Below are positions 50,805 to 61,236 of a stretch of DNA of 64,000 nt, piece by piece (positions within the stretch are counted from its first letter, which is position 1; each line of letters opens with the position of its first letter). Origin of the DNA: Muribaculaceae bacterium (lineage in GTDB: Bacteria; Bacteroidota; Bacteroidia; Bacteroidales; Muribaculaceae); assembly GCA_017557625.1 (NCBI GenBank), contig JAFYYG010000065.1:25898-89897 (forward strand), read 5' to 3'. The notes under the pieces are model-generated. The model saw nothing but the letters and a program-made list of their open reading frames with translations, had not been told where the DNA came from and ran no database searches. The position numbers and the translations under genes were made by a program.

Positions 50805-53800
50805 ATGAAAATGAACCCCAAAGTATTAAAAACTATACTATTTGTTATGCTTGCCTTCAGCATGCCACTATCAGTCTGGGGGCAGGAGGTGGACTCACTG
50901 ATGATGGTATTCAAGAATAATAGTCATATTAATTCAGGGAATGAAGATATAGCAATTGAAACAGGGGAATTAATTCTCTCTATACACCCTGAAATTGTTA
51001 CCGACTCTGCAAGTATTGATTTCATTTTGGCACTTGCAAAATGCTACGATAGCAAAAAAAGATATGACAAATCGATCGAGTTAAATGAAACTGTTATAGA
51101 AATATTAAACACTAAAGGGGATAATAATTTTGAAATAGCAAACATTTTAATTGAAATAGGCAAACAAGAACTTAAATTACATCAGTATGAAAAAGCAGAA
51201 TCTACATTTTTGCAGGTTGAGGAAATGTGTAAAGAGTTATATGGAGAAGACACTCAAGAATTTGCTGATATTCTTGATGAAATAGGTCGACAATATTGGT
51301 TAACTGATTATAATGATGTGGATAAAGAAAATAATAAATCAGTAAATTATTTTTCTCGAGCCCAAAAAATATATATTGAGACAAAAGGTTATTATAGTCT
51401 TGACGTTGCTGAAAGACTTGAAAGAATTGCTTTGGCCTATAAGGGTCAAGGTGAGTACAATAATGCTATAGGTTGTTATAAGGAAGCCAAAGAAATATAT
51501 AAAAAATTAAAAGGGCATGATTGTCTTGAAATTGCTAAAATAATTAATTCAATTATCCTTATTTATTGCCAATTTGAACTTGAAGATGAGGCTTTTTTAA
51601 ATGAATGTTTTAATGAACTAAAAGAAATAAATATAAATGCAATCAATGCAGATGATGATAAAGTTGCAAGTTTACTATCTAAAATCGGGAATTGCTATGG
51701 GTATATTAATGATTATGAAAATGCAATTAGTTATTTGATACAAGCAAAAGATGTATATTATGGTATTATCTTAAAAGACAAAATACCAAATAGTATAAAT
51801 GAGATGTTTTATTTCGCACATATATATGAAATCGGTGATTTATATAATAAAATATATGGATATGATAGAGTAATAAGTTTTTATGTTCAAGAGCAAGAAA
51901 GGTTTATAAGTTTAGAAGGCGATTATTATGCTCTATTAGCATCAGAAATATCAGCTTATATAGCAAATTGCTATTATAAGCAAGGTGACTATAATAAAGC
52001 TTTATATTTTTACATTAAAAGGAAAGAGGAACATAAAGACTTTAGATATAGTAGTATAGGTAATAATTCTCATTTAGGATATATATTTGAAAGAATTGGT
52101 AATTGTTATGAGAAAATGCATGATTCAGATAATGCTATAGATTATTATTCACAAGCTATTCGTTTATTTAATTATAATAAATTTGATAAGTATGATAAGG
52201 ATGATTATGGAGTTGGACGAATGTTAGAAGATATTGGTGACTGTTATCTATTTTTAAATAAAGAATATAACAAGGCGATACAACAGTATTGTACAGCAAT
52301 ACAGCAGTATAACAATAAAAGCTCAGATATACTATTAAAATTAGGAACTTGCTATTATTATCTCAAGGAATATTCCCAAGCTCTTGATTGTTGTTTTCAA
52401 TCTTACGATATATATATGACATCAGAAAGAAATTATATTGAACAAGAGACTGATATATTAACAATGATTTCTCATGTATATTTTGACGTGAAAGATTATA
52501 ATAGAGCGTATTCCTATATAAATGAAGCATTAGAAATAAATTATAACGATTTGATTGATTGGCTTTTTCGTGCTCGTGAATTCTATCGCATTAAATATTG
52601 GAATAGCATATCAAAACTTTTTTTATCAGATTATCCAAGCATAGTTTTTTCAATAAAAGAAAAAATACCTACCGGAAATTTATATAACAAGTCAGCACTT
52701 TTTGCTAAGGGTTTACTTCTCACTACTGACAAGGAAATAAGTCATTTTATTTTTGAAAGTGGTGATAGTATTTTGATTTCTACTTATAATAGCTTGCAAA
52801 ACATACAAAAACAGCTGATAAAACTTAATGAGCTCCATTCAGATAATAGCATCATTACTTTGTATGAAAAAAAAGCCGAAATTTTGGAGGATAAGATGCT
52901 TGTAAGATTGAATAAATTGAAGGAGTTCAAAGAATATAAGCAAAATATGCAACTCACTTGGCGGGATGTACAAAAGAAACTTAGCGATAACGACATCGCT
53001 ATAGAATTCCTGTCTTTCCCTAAGTTTGGAACCGACAACATTATGTATATCGCCCTTACCGTGCGACCTGGCTATGATCAGCCGCACTTGATTGAGATTT
53101 GTAATGAAAGTGATTTGAAAGATTTGAAGGAGTCGGCTTATACAAGTACGGCAGTGAGCAAACTTATTTGGGGAAAGCTTGCTGATGAAGGTGAACTAAA
53201 TGGTGTCGATACCATCTATTTCTCCCCTAGCGGATTATTGCACACCATCGCCATCGAGTCGCTGCCGCACTGGGCGGAAAAAGATTCTTTGATGTGCAAC
53301 AAGTACAAGATATACCGTCTGTCCTCTACCCGTGAGTTGGCAATAAAGCGCAACACTGTAGGCACTAACAAAGCGTTGCTCTATGGCGGAATGAAATACA
53401 GCTGCCTCCCTAAAGATATGATAGCAGCGACAGATGAGTTGCTCACACAAGAAGATTTGTCAGAGTATGTGGCATCGAATGACATCGGCATTGGCGAGCG
53501 CCTTGCTGAACCCGTCGCCTCCATGTTGCTCGGAGAGGAGTGGAACGACTTGCCCCCAACAATGGTCAAGAGCATCAAAGGAATGCTTGACACAAAATAC
53601 GATGTTGCATTAATATGCGACAAAAAAGCTACAGAGACATCTTTCAAATTATTATCTAAAAAGAATGAAATAATAGTTCTACATACTCATGGTTTCTATT
53701 GGGACAAGTCCAAAGCACTGGAAGAAACCAGTGCGCGTAAAGCCAACCATGAGAGAATATTGCCATTCATGCAAATAGACGATGCCATGACCCGCTGTGG

Positions 53801-54227
53801 GTTGGCCTTCAATGGCGCCAACAACATAAAAAAAGGAGTAACCATACAATCAGGCTATGACGACGGCATTCTCACAGCGCAAGAGGTAGCGAATCTTGAT
53901 TTGCGTGGCCTAGACCTACTTGTTCTATCGGCCTGCCAGACTGGTGATGGTGAGATAGGCAGCGATGGTGTTTTCGGTCTCCAGCGCGGTTTCAAGAAAG
54001 CGGGAACTCAAAGCATCATAATGAGTCTTTGGGAAGTTGACAGCCAAGCCACTGAAATGATGATGAAGGAGTTCTTTAAAGCCTGGACAGGTGACTGCAG
54101 CAAGCACGAGGCATTTGTCAAAGCACAAAATGAGGTTAAGAAAGAATATGGCAACAAATATGATGAAGAAAAGCATAAGGGTCCTCACTGGGCGGCCTTC
54201 ATCCTGCTTGATGCTATTGATAGATAG
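50805..54227 (+). CDS. Exported TPR-CHAT protease 1
   Basis: About 1140 residues. Signal peptide MKMNPKVLKTILFVMLAFSMPLSVWGQ; an ATG at 50760 is possible but adds 15 residues. About 15 TPR-like repeats fill residues 30-650 (for example YDKSIELNETVIEIL, YNNAIGCYKEAKEIY, YNKALYFYIKRKE). The CHAT domain begins near 740 and has catalytic His in VLHTHGFYW near 958 and Cys in LSACQTGDGE near 1043. CHAT proteins are caspase relatives that cleave specific partners. The TPR region is far more AT-rich than the CHAT region. Confidence 0.92.
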   Translation: MKMNPKVLKTILFVMLAFSMPLSVWGQEVDSLMMVFKNNSHINSGNEDIAIETGELILSIHPEIVTDSASIDFILALAKCYDSKKRYDKSIELNETVIEILNTKGDNNFEIANILIEIGKQELKLHQYEKAESTFLQVEEMCKELYGEDTQEFADILDEIGRQYWLTDYNDVDKENNKSVNYFSRAQKIYIETKGYYSLDVAERLERIALAYKGQGEYNNAIGCYKEAKEIYKKLKGHDCLEIAKIINSIILIYCQFELEDEAFLNECFNELKEININAINADDDKVASLLSKIGNCYGYINDYENAISYLIQAKDVYYGIILKDKIPNSINEMFYFAHIYEIGDLYNKIYGYDRVISFYVQEQERFISLEGDYYALLASEISAYIANCYYKQGDYNKALYFYIKRKEEHKDFRYSSIGNNSHLGYIFERIGNCYEKMHDSDNAIDYYSQAIRLFNYNKFDKYDKDDYGVGRMLEDIGDCYLFLNKEYNKAIQQYCTAIQQYNNKSSDILLKLGTCYYYLKEYSQALDCCFQSYDIYMTSERNYIEQETDILTMISHVYFDVKDYNRAYSYINEALEINYNDLIDWLFRAREFYRIKYWNSISKLFLSDYPSIVFSIKEKIPTGNLYNKSALFAKGLLLTTDKEISHFIFESGDSILISTYNSLQNIQKQLIKLNELHSDNSIITLYEKKAEILEDKMLVRLNKLKEFKEYKQNMQLTWRDVQKKLSDNDIAIEFLSFPKFGTDNIMYIALTVRPGYDQPHLIEICNESDLKDLKESAYTSTAVSKLIWGKLADEGELNGVDTIYFSPSGLLHTIAIESLPHWAEKDSLMCNKYKIYRLSSTRELAIKRNTVGTNKALLYGGMKYSCLPKDMIAATDELLTQEDLSEYVASNDIGIGERLAEPVASMLLGEEWNDLPPTMVKSIKGMLDTKYDVALICDKKATETSFKLLSKKNEIIVLHTHGFYWDKSKALEETSARKANHERILPFMQIDDAMTRCGLAFNGANNIKKGVTIQSGYDDGILTAQEVANLDLRGLDLLVLSACQTGDGEIGSDGVFGLQRGFKKAGTQSIIMSLWEVDSQATEMMMKEFFKAWTGDCSKHEAFVKAQNEVKKEYGNKYDEEKHKGPHWAAFILLDAIDR
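53207..54218 (+). repeat. CHAT-domain duplication, copy A
   Basis: About 1.0 kb encoding the CHAT core of the first protease is nearly identical at DNA level to 55578-56592. The similarity drops sharply upstream of the start of the segment. Confidence 0.85.
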
Positions 54228-54293
54228 AAAACCATGGAAGAGATATTTTTTTATTAAATAATCCCCAAAAGAATACCTCCCCATAAAGAATAT

Positions 54294-56600
54294 ATGAAAA
54301 CAACATTTTTTAATCGAACGATTTTGGCGATGGCAATTGCCATTATATCTACTTTCACTACTTGGGCACATGACGTTCAGTCTGAAATAAATGATTATAG
54401 TGCTCCTCAAGGTTTACTTGGCTTTTTTGATAATGATGAAGAACTTTTAGCTTTTTGGTTATCAGATATTGGTGATGATCATGCTGATAAAGGCGACTTT
54501 GAAAATGCCATAGATGCTTATACTAAAGCTAAAAATAAATTCATGACTCTTGGCAAAGAAGAATATGCTGCAATTATATTGTCGCAAATAGGTGATTGTC
54601 AATACAATGTGCGTAATTTTGATAAAGCAATAGATGCTTATACTGAAGCTAAAAATATATACATCACTTTACACAATGTGAAATTGGAAGCAGACATGCT
54701 ATCATCTATCGCTGACTGCTATTTAATACAAGGAAATTTTGAAAAAGCAATGAGATATTATAAAGAAGCTTCAGAGAAGTATAGGGCTTCAAATAATGAA
54801 AGCAGAGAAGCCGATATGTTGTTAGCTGATAGTTATTCTTTATTTTTTCAACGTGATTTCGTCAACTCATTATCAAATTTTAAAAAAGGATTAGCTAAAA
54901 AACACCCACAAGTACTTAATGAACTAAAAAAAATGACATCTGCTGAACGCAAATCTTTTTGGGAAAACAATTCAATTTATTATAATTCTCTTTATCCTAA
55001 CATAGTTTTTACAACAAATGACACCACGTTACTAGGAGATATGTATGATAAGTCCTTATTATTTGCTAAAGGCATGCTGATAAGTGCTGACACTGAGATT
55101 GAAAGACTTATTGATGAGTATGGTTACAGCGCAGCCCAAAAAACGCTATCCGAACTAAAAGAAGTACGCGCTAAACAAACTAAACTTTATGAGATAAAAT
55201 TAGAGGAACGAGAGCAAGCAAAAGAATCATTTGAAAGACAAGAAGAGAAACTGGAAAAATACCTATTAGACTTCTTAAATAGCATAGAGGAATATGGCGA
55301 CTTCACTAAAAACTTGCAATTATCTTGGCGAAATGTGAAAAGAAATCTTGGTGACAGTGACAGACGCATCGCCATTGAGTTCCTCTCTTTTCCGAAACTT
55401 GGCACCAATGACACTGTCTATATTGCTTTGACAATTCGTGATAACGACAAATATACAGAACCGAAAATGACATTTCTATGTGAGGAGAAGGATTTAAAGG
55501 CAGCAAAGAAAAAACCATACACCAGCAATGCGTTGAGCAAGTTGATTTGGGCACCACTTGCCAAAGAGCTAGAAGATGTCGATACCATCTACTTCTCTCC
55601 TAGCGGCTTGCTTCACACCATCGCCATCGAGTCGATGCCGCACTGGGCGGAAAAAGATTCTTTGATGTGCAACAAGTACAAGATATACCGTCTGTCCTCT
55701 ACCCGTGAGTTGGCAATAAAGCGCAACACTATTGGCACAAACAAAGCGTTGCTCTATGGCGGAATGAAATATAGCTGCCCCCCTAAAGATATGGTAGCTG
55801 AGACAAATGAGTTGCTCACACATAATGATTTGTTAGAGTATGTGGCATCAAATGACATCGGCATTGGAGAGCGCCTTGCTGAACCCGTCGCCTCCATGTT
55901 GCTCGGAGAGGAGTGGAACGACTTGCCCCCAACAATGGTCAAGAGCATCAAAGGAATGCTTGACCCCAAATACGATGTCGCATTAATATGCGACAAAAAA
56001 GCTACAGAGACATCTTTCAAGTTATTATCTAAAAAGAATGAAATAGTAGTTTTACATACACATGGTTTCTATTGGGACATGTCCAAAGCTCTGGAAGAAA
56101 CCAGAACACGTAGAGTCAACCATGAGAGAATATTGCCTTTCATGCAAATAGACGATGCCATGACCCGCTGTGGGTTGGCCTTCAATGGGGCCAACAACGT
56201 AAAAAAAGGAGCTACCATACCATCGGGCTATGATGACGGCATTCTCATAGCGCAAGAGGTAGCGAACCTTGACTTGCGTGGCCTTGATCTGCTTGTTCTA
56301 TCGGCCTGCCAGACTGGTGATGGCGAGATAGGCAGCGATGGTGTTTTTGGTCTCCAGCGCGGTTTCAAGAAAGCGGGAACTCAAAGCATCATAATGAGTC
56401 TTTGGGAAGTTGACAGCAAAGCCACAGAAATGATGATGAAGGAATTCTTTAAAGCCTGGGCAGGTGACTGCAGCAAGCGTGAGGCATTTGTCAATGCACA
56501 AAATGAGGTTAAGAAAGAATATGGCAACAAATATGATGAAGAAAAGCATAAGGGGCCTCATTGGGCAGCCTTCATCCTGCTTGATGCGCTAGAAAAATAA
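54294..56600 (+). CDS. Exported TPR-CHAT protease 2
   Basis: A 768-residue protein with signal peptide MKTTFFNRTILAMAIAIISTFTTWA. Only three or four TPR repeats follow (residues 55-190: FENAIDAYTKAKNKF, FDKAIDAYTEAKNIY, FEKAMRYYKEASEKY), then a coiled-coil segment and a CHAT domain with His in VLHTHGFYW near 590 and Cys in LSACQTGDGE near 670. Its last 340 residues are almost the same as those of the preceding protease, so the two should share cleavage chemistry while the TPR parts select different partners. Confidence 0.92.
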   Translation: MKTTFFNRTILAMAIAIISTFTTWAHDVQSEINDYSAPQGLLGFFDNDEELLAFWLSDIGDDHADKGDFENAIDAYTKAKNKFMTLGKEEYAAIILSQIGDCQYNVRNFDKAIDAYTEAKNIYITLHNVKLEADMLSSIADCYLIQGNFEKAMRYYKEASEKYRASNNESREADMLLADSYSLFFQRDFVNSLSNFKKGLAKKHPQVLNELKKMTSAERKSFWENNSIYYNSLYPNIVFTTNDTTLLGDMYDKSLLFAKGMLISADTEIERLIDEYGYSAAQKTLSELKEVRAKQTKLYEIKLEEREQAKESFERQEEKLEKYLLDFLNSIEEYGDFTKNLQLSWRNVKRNLGDSDRRIAIEFLSFPKLGTNDTVYIALTIRDNDKYTEPKMTFLCEEKDLKAAKKKPYTSNALSKLIWAPLAKELEDVDTIYFSPSGLLHTIAIESMPHWAEKDSLMCNKYKIYRLSSTRELAIKRNTIGTNKALLYGGMKYSCPPKDMVAETNELLTHNDLLEYVASNDIGIGERLAEPVASMLLGEEWNDLPPTMVKSIKGMLDPKYDVALICDKKATETSFKLLSKKNEIVVLHTHGFYWDMSKALEETRTRRVNHERILPFMQIDDAMTRCGLAFNGANNVKKGATIPSGYDDGILIAQEVANLDLRGLDLLVLSACQTGDGEIGSDGVFGLQRGFKKAGTQSIIMSLWEVDSKATEMMMKEFFKAWAGDCSKREAFVNAQNEVKKEYGNKYDEEKHKGPHWAAFILLDALEK
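55578..56592 (+). repeat. CHAT-domain duplication, copy B
   Basis: Second copy of the nearly identical 1.0-kb CHAT segment, 2.37 kb downstream of copy A in direct orientation. Confidence 0.85.
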
Positions 56601-56635
56601 ATAAAAGATAATTCAATGTAAAATTTATAATTGTC

Positions 56636-57835
56636 ATGAGAGCAAAAGAAAAAAAACTGCCAATAAACAAATTGGCAACAGAGAGCAGAAAACGAAACAT
56701 GTTGTGCGCCATCGCAGTGATACTTTGCGTAGCAATGATGGCTTTGTCGTGCAATAATCAGGGAGAAAATCCTGACTCTAGCGGCACTCAATCAGCACAA
56801 GAGCAGACGAGCCTTGGGAATAGCTCTGTGGATTCAGTTGCCACCGACAGTACACTTAACAATGATTCAAATGACGCCACCGCAGCTGCAGCCACAAAAT
56901 ACAATGAGCTGGTTATAAAAAAAGTGGAGAGCCAAACAAGCCTTACAAATAAAGACTTTAAGGAATCAAGACGCAAGGCATTGCTCATAGGTGTGGGAAA
57001 TTACACCAAACACAGAGGTTGGAACAAAAATACTGGCTGGGAAGATCTTAGCTCACTTAATGATATCGCTTTGCTGCAGGAGCAATTGATAGCATTGGAT
57101 TTCAAGGTGGTAACTATCACTGATGAAGCTGCTACCCATGCTGGAATCATAAACGCTCTAAACCTTCTTGCCGCTAAAGGCTGTTGCCATCCAGGCGACA
57201 CATTGATTGTTCATTTCTCTGGCCATGGACAGCCTATGCTCGATATTGTTGGCGATGAAGATGATCATTTGACCGAGACCTTTGTCCCAATAGATGCCTT
57301 AAGGCAATCAACCCCTGATTACAATATGGCACAGAACCATTTAAAAGATGATGAAATCAATGATCACATAGTTGCAATCACCAACAAGATTGGTGCTAAT
57401 GGCGTCTTGCTGGTATCACTTGATGCCTGCCATAGCGGAGGCGGAACTCTTGCCGCAAAGAATATCAAAGATGACAGAAAAAAACGCAGCACGGGTGAAA
57501 TTTTTACGTCAGAAGAACTGATTAATCTGGCTAAAGATTATGATAAAGCCAAAACTCCTAGATACGCGTCCCATTTTTATGCAATAAGCGCTTGCAAGTC
57601 CGACCAGGTAAATTATGAATATAAAGACGAAGCAGGTGCATTAGGTGTGAAAGACCGCGAGTATGGCTCTTTGTCCTTTGCTCTTTGTCGAGAGTTGGCG
57701 AATCTCAAGAAAGGTGAGAAGATTAATTTTGACAAACTGACAAATGCTGTCATCAATCACAAGGAGAACAATCCGCCACTTTGGGATTGTCAAACGCCAG
57801 TTAGAGAAACCAATGAGAGTGACAACATGCGTTAG
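56636..57835 (+). CDS. Caspase-fold (C14) lipoprotein 2
   Basis: A 399-residue protein with an N-terminal basic extension before a lipobox signal (MLCAIAVILCVAMMALSC); the start could also be the ATG at 56699. The caspase domain begins ALLIGVGNYTKHRGWNK; catalytic His is in HFSGHGQ near residue 193 and Cys in LDACHSGGG near 264. It is a diverged paralogue of caspase 1 with a longer insert after the Cys. It lies 36 bp after the second TPR-CHAT gene and ends the protease run. Confidence 0.9.
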   Translation: MRAKEKKLPINKLATESRKRNMLCAIAVILCVAMMALSCNNQGENPDSSGTQSAQEQTSLGNSSVDSVATDSTLNNDSNDATAAAATKYNELVIKKVESQTSLTNKDFKESRRKALLIGVGNYTKHRGWNKNTGWEDLSSLNDIALLQEQLIALDFKVVTITDEAATHAGIINALNLLAAKGCCHPGDTLIVHFSGHGQPMLDIVGDEDDHLTETFVPIDALRQSTPDYNMAQNHLKDDEINDHIVAITNKIGANGVLLVSLDACHSGGGTLAAKNIKDDRKKRSTGEIFTSEELINLAKDYDKAKTPRYASHFYAISACKSDQVNYEYKDEAGALGVKDREYGSLSFALCRELANLKKGEKINFDKLTNAVINHKENNPPLWDCQTPVRETNESDNMR

Positions 57836-57939
57836 CGATAGCAGTTTCTGTCAATAGAGAACTAAAACTAACAACTTATATAATTTATTACCATTATTCT
57901 ACGTTAAAGAGATATAGTAATTTAAACCGAGAATTATCG

Positions 57940-60900
57940 ATGAGACACATCAAGCAATGGCATCGTGTGGCGATTGTTGTTGTTTTCTTGTCGTTGAGGT
58001 GCAATGTGGCAGTCAGCGCATTTGATTTCAGCGTCAACAATATATACTACAACATCAATGATAAGACGCTCACCGCCGAGGTGACGTATGCTGATAACGC
58101 TTACAACAGTTACAGTGGTCGAGTTGTCATTCCTGCCACGGTGAATAATGGTGGAAAGACCTATAAAGTTACTGCCGTGGGGGATAACGCCTTCCGCGAC
58201 TGCTCTGGACTCACCAGCGTGGTCTTTGGCTCAAATTTGGAAACTATAGGCAAACGGGCATTCCTCAATTGCTCGTCGCTGACATCTGTCAACATCACTG
58301 GAGCAGTGACCGAGATTGACGACTACGCCTTTGCGCAATGTGACGCTTTGATAACTGTGCAAATGAATAACAACGCTCCGTTGGAGGTGGGCAATGGGGC
58401 TTTCATGCGATGTTCCTCGCTGAAAAATGTGAAATGGCTATCGTGCAAGAATCTGGAAGGATATGGTGGGCTAAATAGCTTGGAAACTAACGCCTTCGCC
58501 CACTGTACATCGCTCGTAAACATCATGTTGCCTGGCGCCATTGAGTATATGGGCACCACAATCTTCGACGGCTGCACTAAGTTGACAAGCATCACCGTCA
58601 CTGTTGACCAGCCACTGCCGCTTAGTGGTGATCCTTTTGCCCTCAGCAGTTCGGTGACAATATATGTGCCCTCGTCGGGTCAGGCTGGTGTGAGTGCCGC
58701 CCTTTACCAGAATGCGGTTGGATGGAGCAATTACACTATTGCTGAATTGCCTTACTCCTTTATCGACGGTGATGGTTACACTTATCTCAAGACCTCTTAT
58801 GGTTCTGTTGCCCTATCAGGCGCCCAAACGCCTAAGACCGAGGTGGAAGTAAGAAACAGCATCACTGGATATAGCGGCGAGAACTACAATGTCACCTCTA
58901 TTGGTGACCAGGCTTTTAAAGGTTCGGCGATCGCCTCTATTAACACCAGCAATGCTTTCCACCTCAAGTCTATTGGTATCGAGAGTTTTGCTAACTGCAC
59001 CAGCCTTGTCAGCGTCTCGCTCACTGAAGGCATCACTACGATGGGTGAGCGTGCTTTCGCCTCTTGCACCGCCTTGACAACAATAATGTCTCCCTCCACA
59101 CTGCGAATTATTTCCAAAGGAAGTTTTGAGGGTTGTTCAAGTCTAAATGATGTGAGACTGTTGTTGGGACTGTCCACCATTTGCGAGAACGCCTTTGCGC
59201 ATTGCACAAGTCTCACCTCGCTAAGTCTGCCCAGTTCTGTCACTTGCGTCGAGCCCAAAGCTTTCAAGGGAACATCGGCACTACAGGAAATACTCGTTGA
59301 CCCGCACTGCTTTTCCTATGTCGCTGTCGAAGGTGTGTTATACGAAAAGAAATATGTCGAAAATCCAGAACCAGAAGCAGCCGATGAGATTAACAAGTTG
59401 GCAGTATACCCCTCCAATAAAGCTGGAGAGGTGTTATACATTCCACCTGGTGTGACCGAAATAAAGCCCGCCGCTATACAAGACGCTATAAATCTCAAGC
59501 AGGTGGCCATCCCGCCCACCACCACCGTCTTTGGCGAAAACTGCTTCGATGGCACCAACTTACAATTCATCAACTATCGCTGTAAACACCCATCCAATGC
59601 CGGCACGAGTGGCATAACGGCTGTCCTCAAGGCCAATGCCACGCTTCAGGTGCCCGAAGGAACGATGGGCGAATACAGCTCCCTCTCGGCTTGGAAGGGC
59701 TTTAAGAGTATTGTCGAGCGATATGATGTGTGTGGTGACAACAAGTTTGTATATGATTGGAACTATAGTAACCAAGTGACATTAGTGGATATAAAACCTG
59801 CTGCCGTTAATTCCAGCGGTACAGTTTCTTTGCCTTTGGGGATGACTTTAAACGGTCTTGACTATGTCATCACCGAGCTTAAAAACACCTCTACAGCACA
59901 AGTGGCGCAGCAGGTGAAAAATCTGAGAATAGGCTGTGACAGCCTCTCTGTCATTGATTTGAGCAATGACATCAACCCGCTTGCCGCGCTCACATCACTT
60001 CAAACAATCTCCATTAGTGATAATCACCCCTATTTCAAGATTAGCGATAACGTCCTCTACAACAAAAAAGGCAACCTCCTTTATTATTACCTCCATTCAA
60101 AAGCGCAAGAATCGTTCACTCTGCCTAATACCGTAGATACGATAAAGTCTCAGGCTTTTGCTCAAAACACGAAGTTGAAAGTGTTGACATCGGAAAAAGC
60201 CTTAAAGTATATTAGCAACAAAGCCTTTGAGGGTTGCACTTCGCTGCAGGTATTGGATAATATGAAATATGTTACTGTAATAGGCAACCATGCCTTTGCT
60301 GGATGCACCGCTTTGACTACTGTCAATGGTGGTGAGCGTCTCAATTCAATTGGCAGTGGGGCTTTCCTCAATTGTAATAATCTGCGGGAGTTTCCTTTTT
60401 GTCATGGCATGCTCACTAACATTGGCACCCAAGCATTCAAAGGATGCTCGTCGCTCACCGTGGCTATACTGGGAAGCATGCTATCCAGCATTGGTGATGG
60501 GGCTTTTGAGGACTGCACCGCACTGGGCAAGGCATTCTTCACCTCCGATGTCAATTACATGGGACACCAGCTTTTCAAGGGTTGCTCCTCGTTAAGCGAA
60601 CTGTGGCTCTGTAACACTGTGCCGCCGCAAGTTGGCAACGATTTTTTCACTTCCCCGGCAAGCATCGTGCTATATGTGCCTCAAGATGCCGCTAGCGCCT
60701 ACCGCACCACCTCGCCATGGAAAAACGTTGCTCAGATAAACACGTGTCACTATCTTGACAATAGCGCCGATGTCAACAACGACAAGGCTGTCAATGCCTA
60801 TGATATCACTCTTGTGTATTCGGTGCTGCTCGGGGTTGAAGACATAGATATGGTGGGGCACTGCGACGTCAATCATGATGGTGCGGTTACTGCGTCCGAC

Positions 60901-61236
60901 ATAACCCTCGTATACGACTATATCCTCACGGGCGATGATGTGACAATGGCTTATAGGTTTATAAATGAAAAAAACGAAAGTGTGGGACAGTATATATTGA
61001 TGGTAGGAAACAATAATAAGATAAGGGCTATTGACCATGCAACCGACAACTATGTGACGAGTGGTCTGATGGGAGTCAGCGATAATCCCTACATAACAAG
61101 CATCACGTCTGGCACCAACCAAGGTGTCCAATATTTGGAGATGATGCCGCTTACTCCAGGTTACCTCACCTTGGTGTTAATAGTGAACAACGGCATCACA
61201 TGCCACTACCGAGCCTTCCCCCTTGTGGTGCGGTAG
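57940..61236 (+). CDS. BspA-type leucine-rich-repeat protein with dockerin
   Basis: A 1098-residue exported protein (signal peptide to about residue 27). Most of it is LRR_5/TpLRR repeats of the type AFxxCSSLTSVxIxxxVTxIGxxAF, in two blocks (about 65-520 and 680-930) joined by a non-repeat segment. A dockerin type I pair follows near residue 945, with loops DVNNDKAVNAYD (Lys at a usual Gly) and DVNHDGAVTASD. About 100 further beta-rich residues follow. BspA-like proteins mediate surface binding. It has its own leader and is probably not part of the protease operon. Confidence 0.9.
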   Translation: MRHIKQWHRVAIVVVFLSLRCNVAVSAFDFSVNNIYYNINDKTLTAEVTYADNAYNSYSGRVVIPATVNNGGKTYKVTAVGDNAFRDCSGLTSVVFGSNLETIGKRAFLNCSSLTSVNITGAVTEIDDYAFAQCDALITVQMNNNAPLEVGNGAFMRCSSLKNVKWLSCKNLEGYGGLNSLETNAFAHCTSLVNIMLPGAIEYMGTTIFDGCTKLTSITVTVDQPLPLSGDPFALSSSVTIYVPSSGQAGVSAALYQNAVGWSNYTIAELPYSFIDGDGYTYLKTSYGSVALSGAQTPKTEVEVRNSITGYSGENYNVTSIGDQAFKGSAIASINTSNAFHLKSIGIESFANCTSLVSVSLTEGITTMGERAFASCTALTTIMSPSTLRIISKGSFEGCSSLNDVRLLLGLSTICENAFAHCTSLTSLSLPSSVTCVEPKAFKGTSALQEILVDPHCFSYVAVEGVLYEKKYVENPEPEAADEINKLAVYPSNKAGEVLYIPPGVTEIKPAAIQDAINLKQVAIPPTTTVFGENCFDGTNLQFINYRCKHPSNAGTSGITAVLKANATLQVPEGTMGEYSSLSAWKGFKSIVERYDVCGDNKFVYDWNYSNQVTLVDIKPAAVNSSGTVSLPLGMTLNGLDYVITELKNTSTAQVAQQVKNLRIGCDSLSVIDLSNDINPLAALTSLQTISISDNHPYFKISDNVLYNKKGNLLYYYLHSKAQESFTLPNTVDTIKSQAFAQNTKLKVLTSEKALKYISNKAFEGCTSLQVLDNMKYVTVIGNHAFAGCTALTTVNGGERLNSIGSGAFLNCNNLREFPFCHGMLTNIGTQAFKGCSSLTVAILGSMLSSIGDGAFEDCTALGKAFFTSDVNYMGHQLFKGCSSLSELWLCNTVPPQVGNDFFTSPASIVLYVPQDAASAYRTTSPWKNVAQINTCHYLDNSADVNNDKAVNAYDITLVYSVLLGVEDIDMVGHCDVNHDGAVTASDITLVYDYILTGDDVTMAYRFINEKNESVGQYILMVGNNNKIRAIDHATDNYVTSGLMGVSDNPYITSITSGTNQGVQYLEMMPLTPGYLTLVLIVNNGITCHYRAFPLVVR

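Noticed and set aside
50760-56600. One CHAT gene split by a frameshift or insertion
   Set aside because: Each gene has its own signal peptide, TPR region and complete CHAT domain with both catalytic residues.
48238-57835. Type III-E CRISPR (Craspase) locus, prompted by TPR-CHAT plus sigma factor
   Set aside because: No Cas7-11-like effector, no Cas1/Cas2 and no repeat-spacer array are present; both CHAT proteins carry export signals, unlike Craspase.
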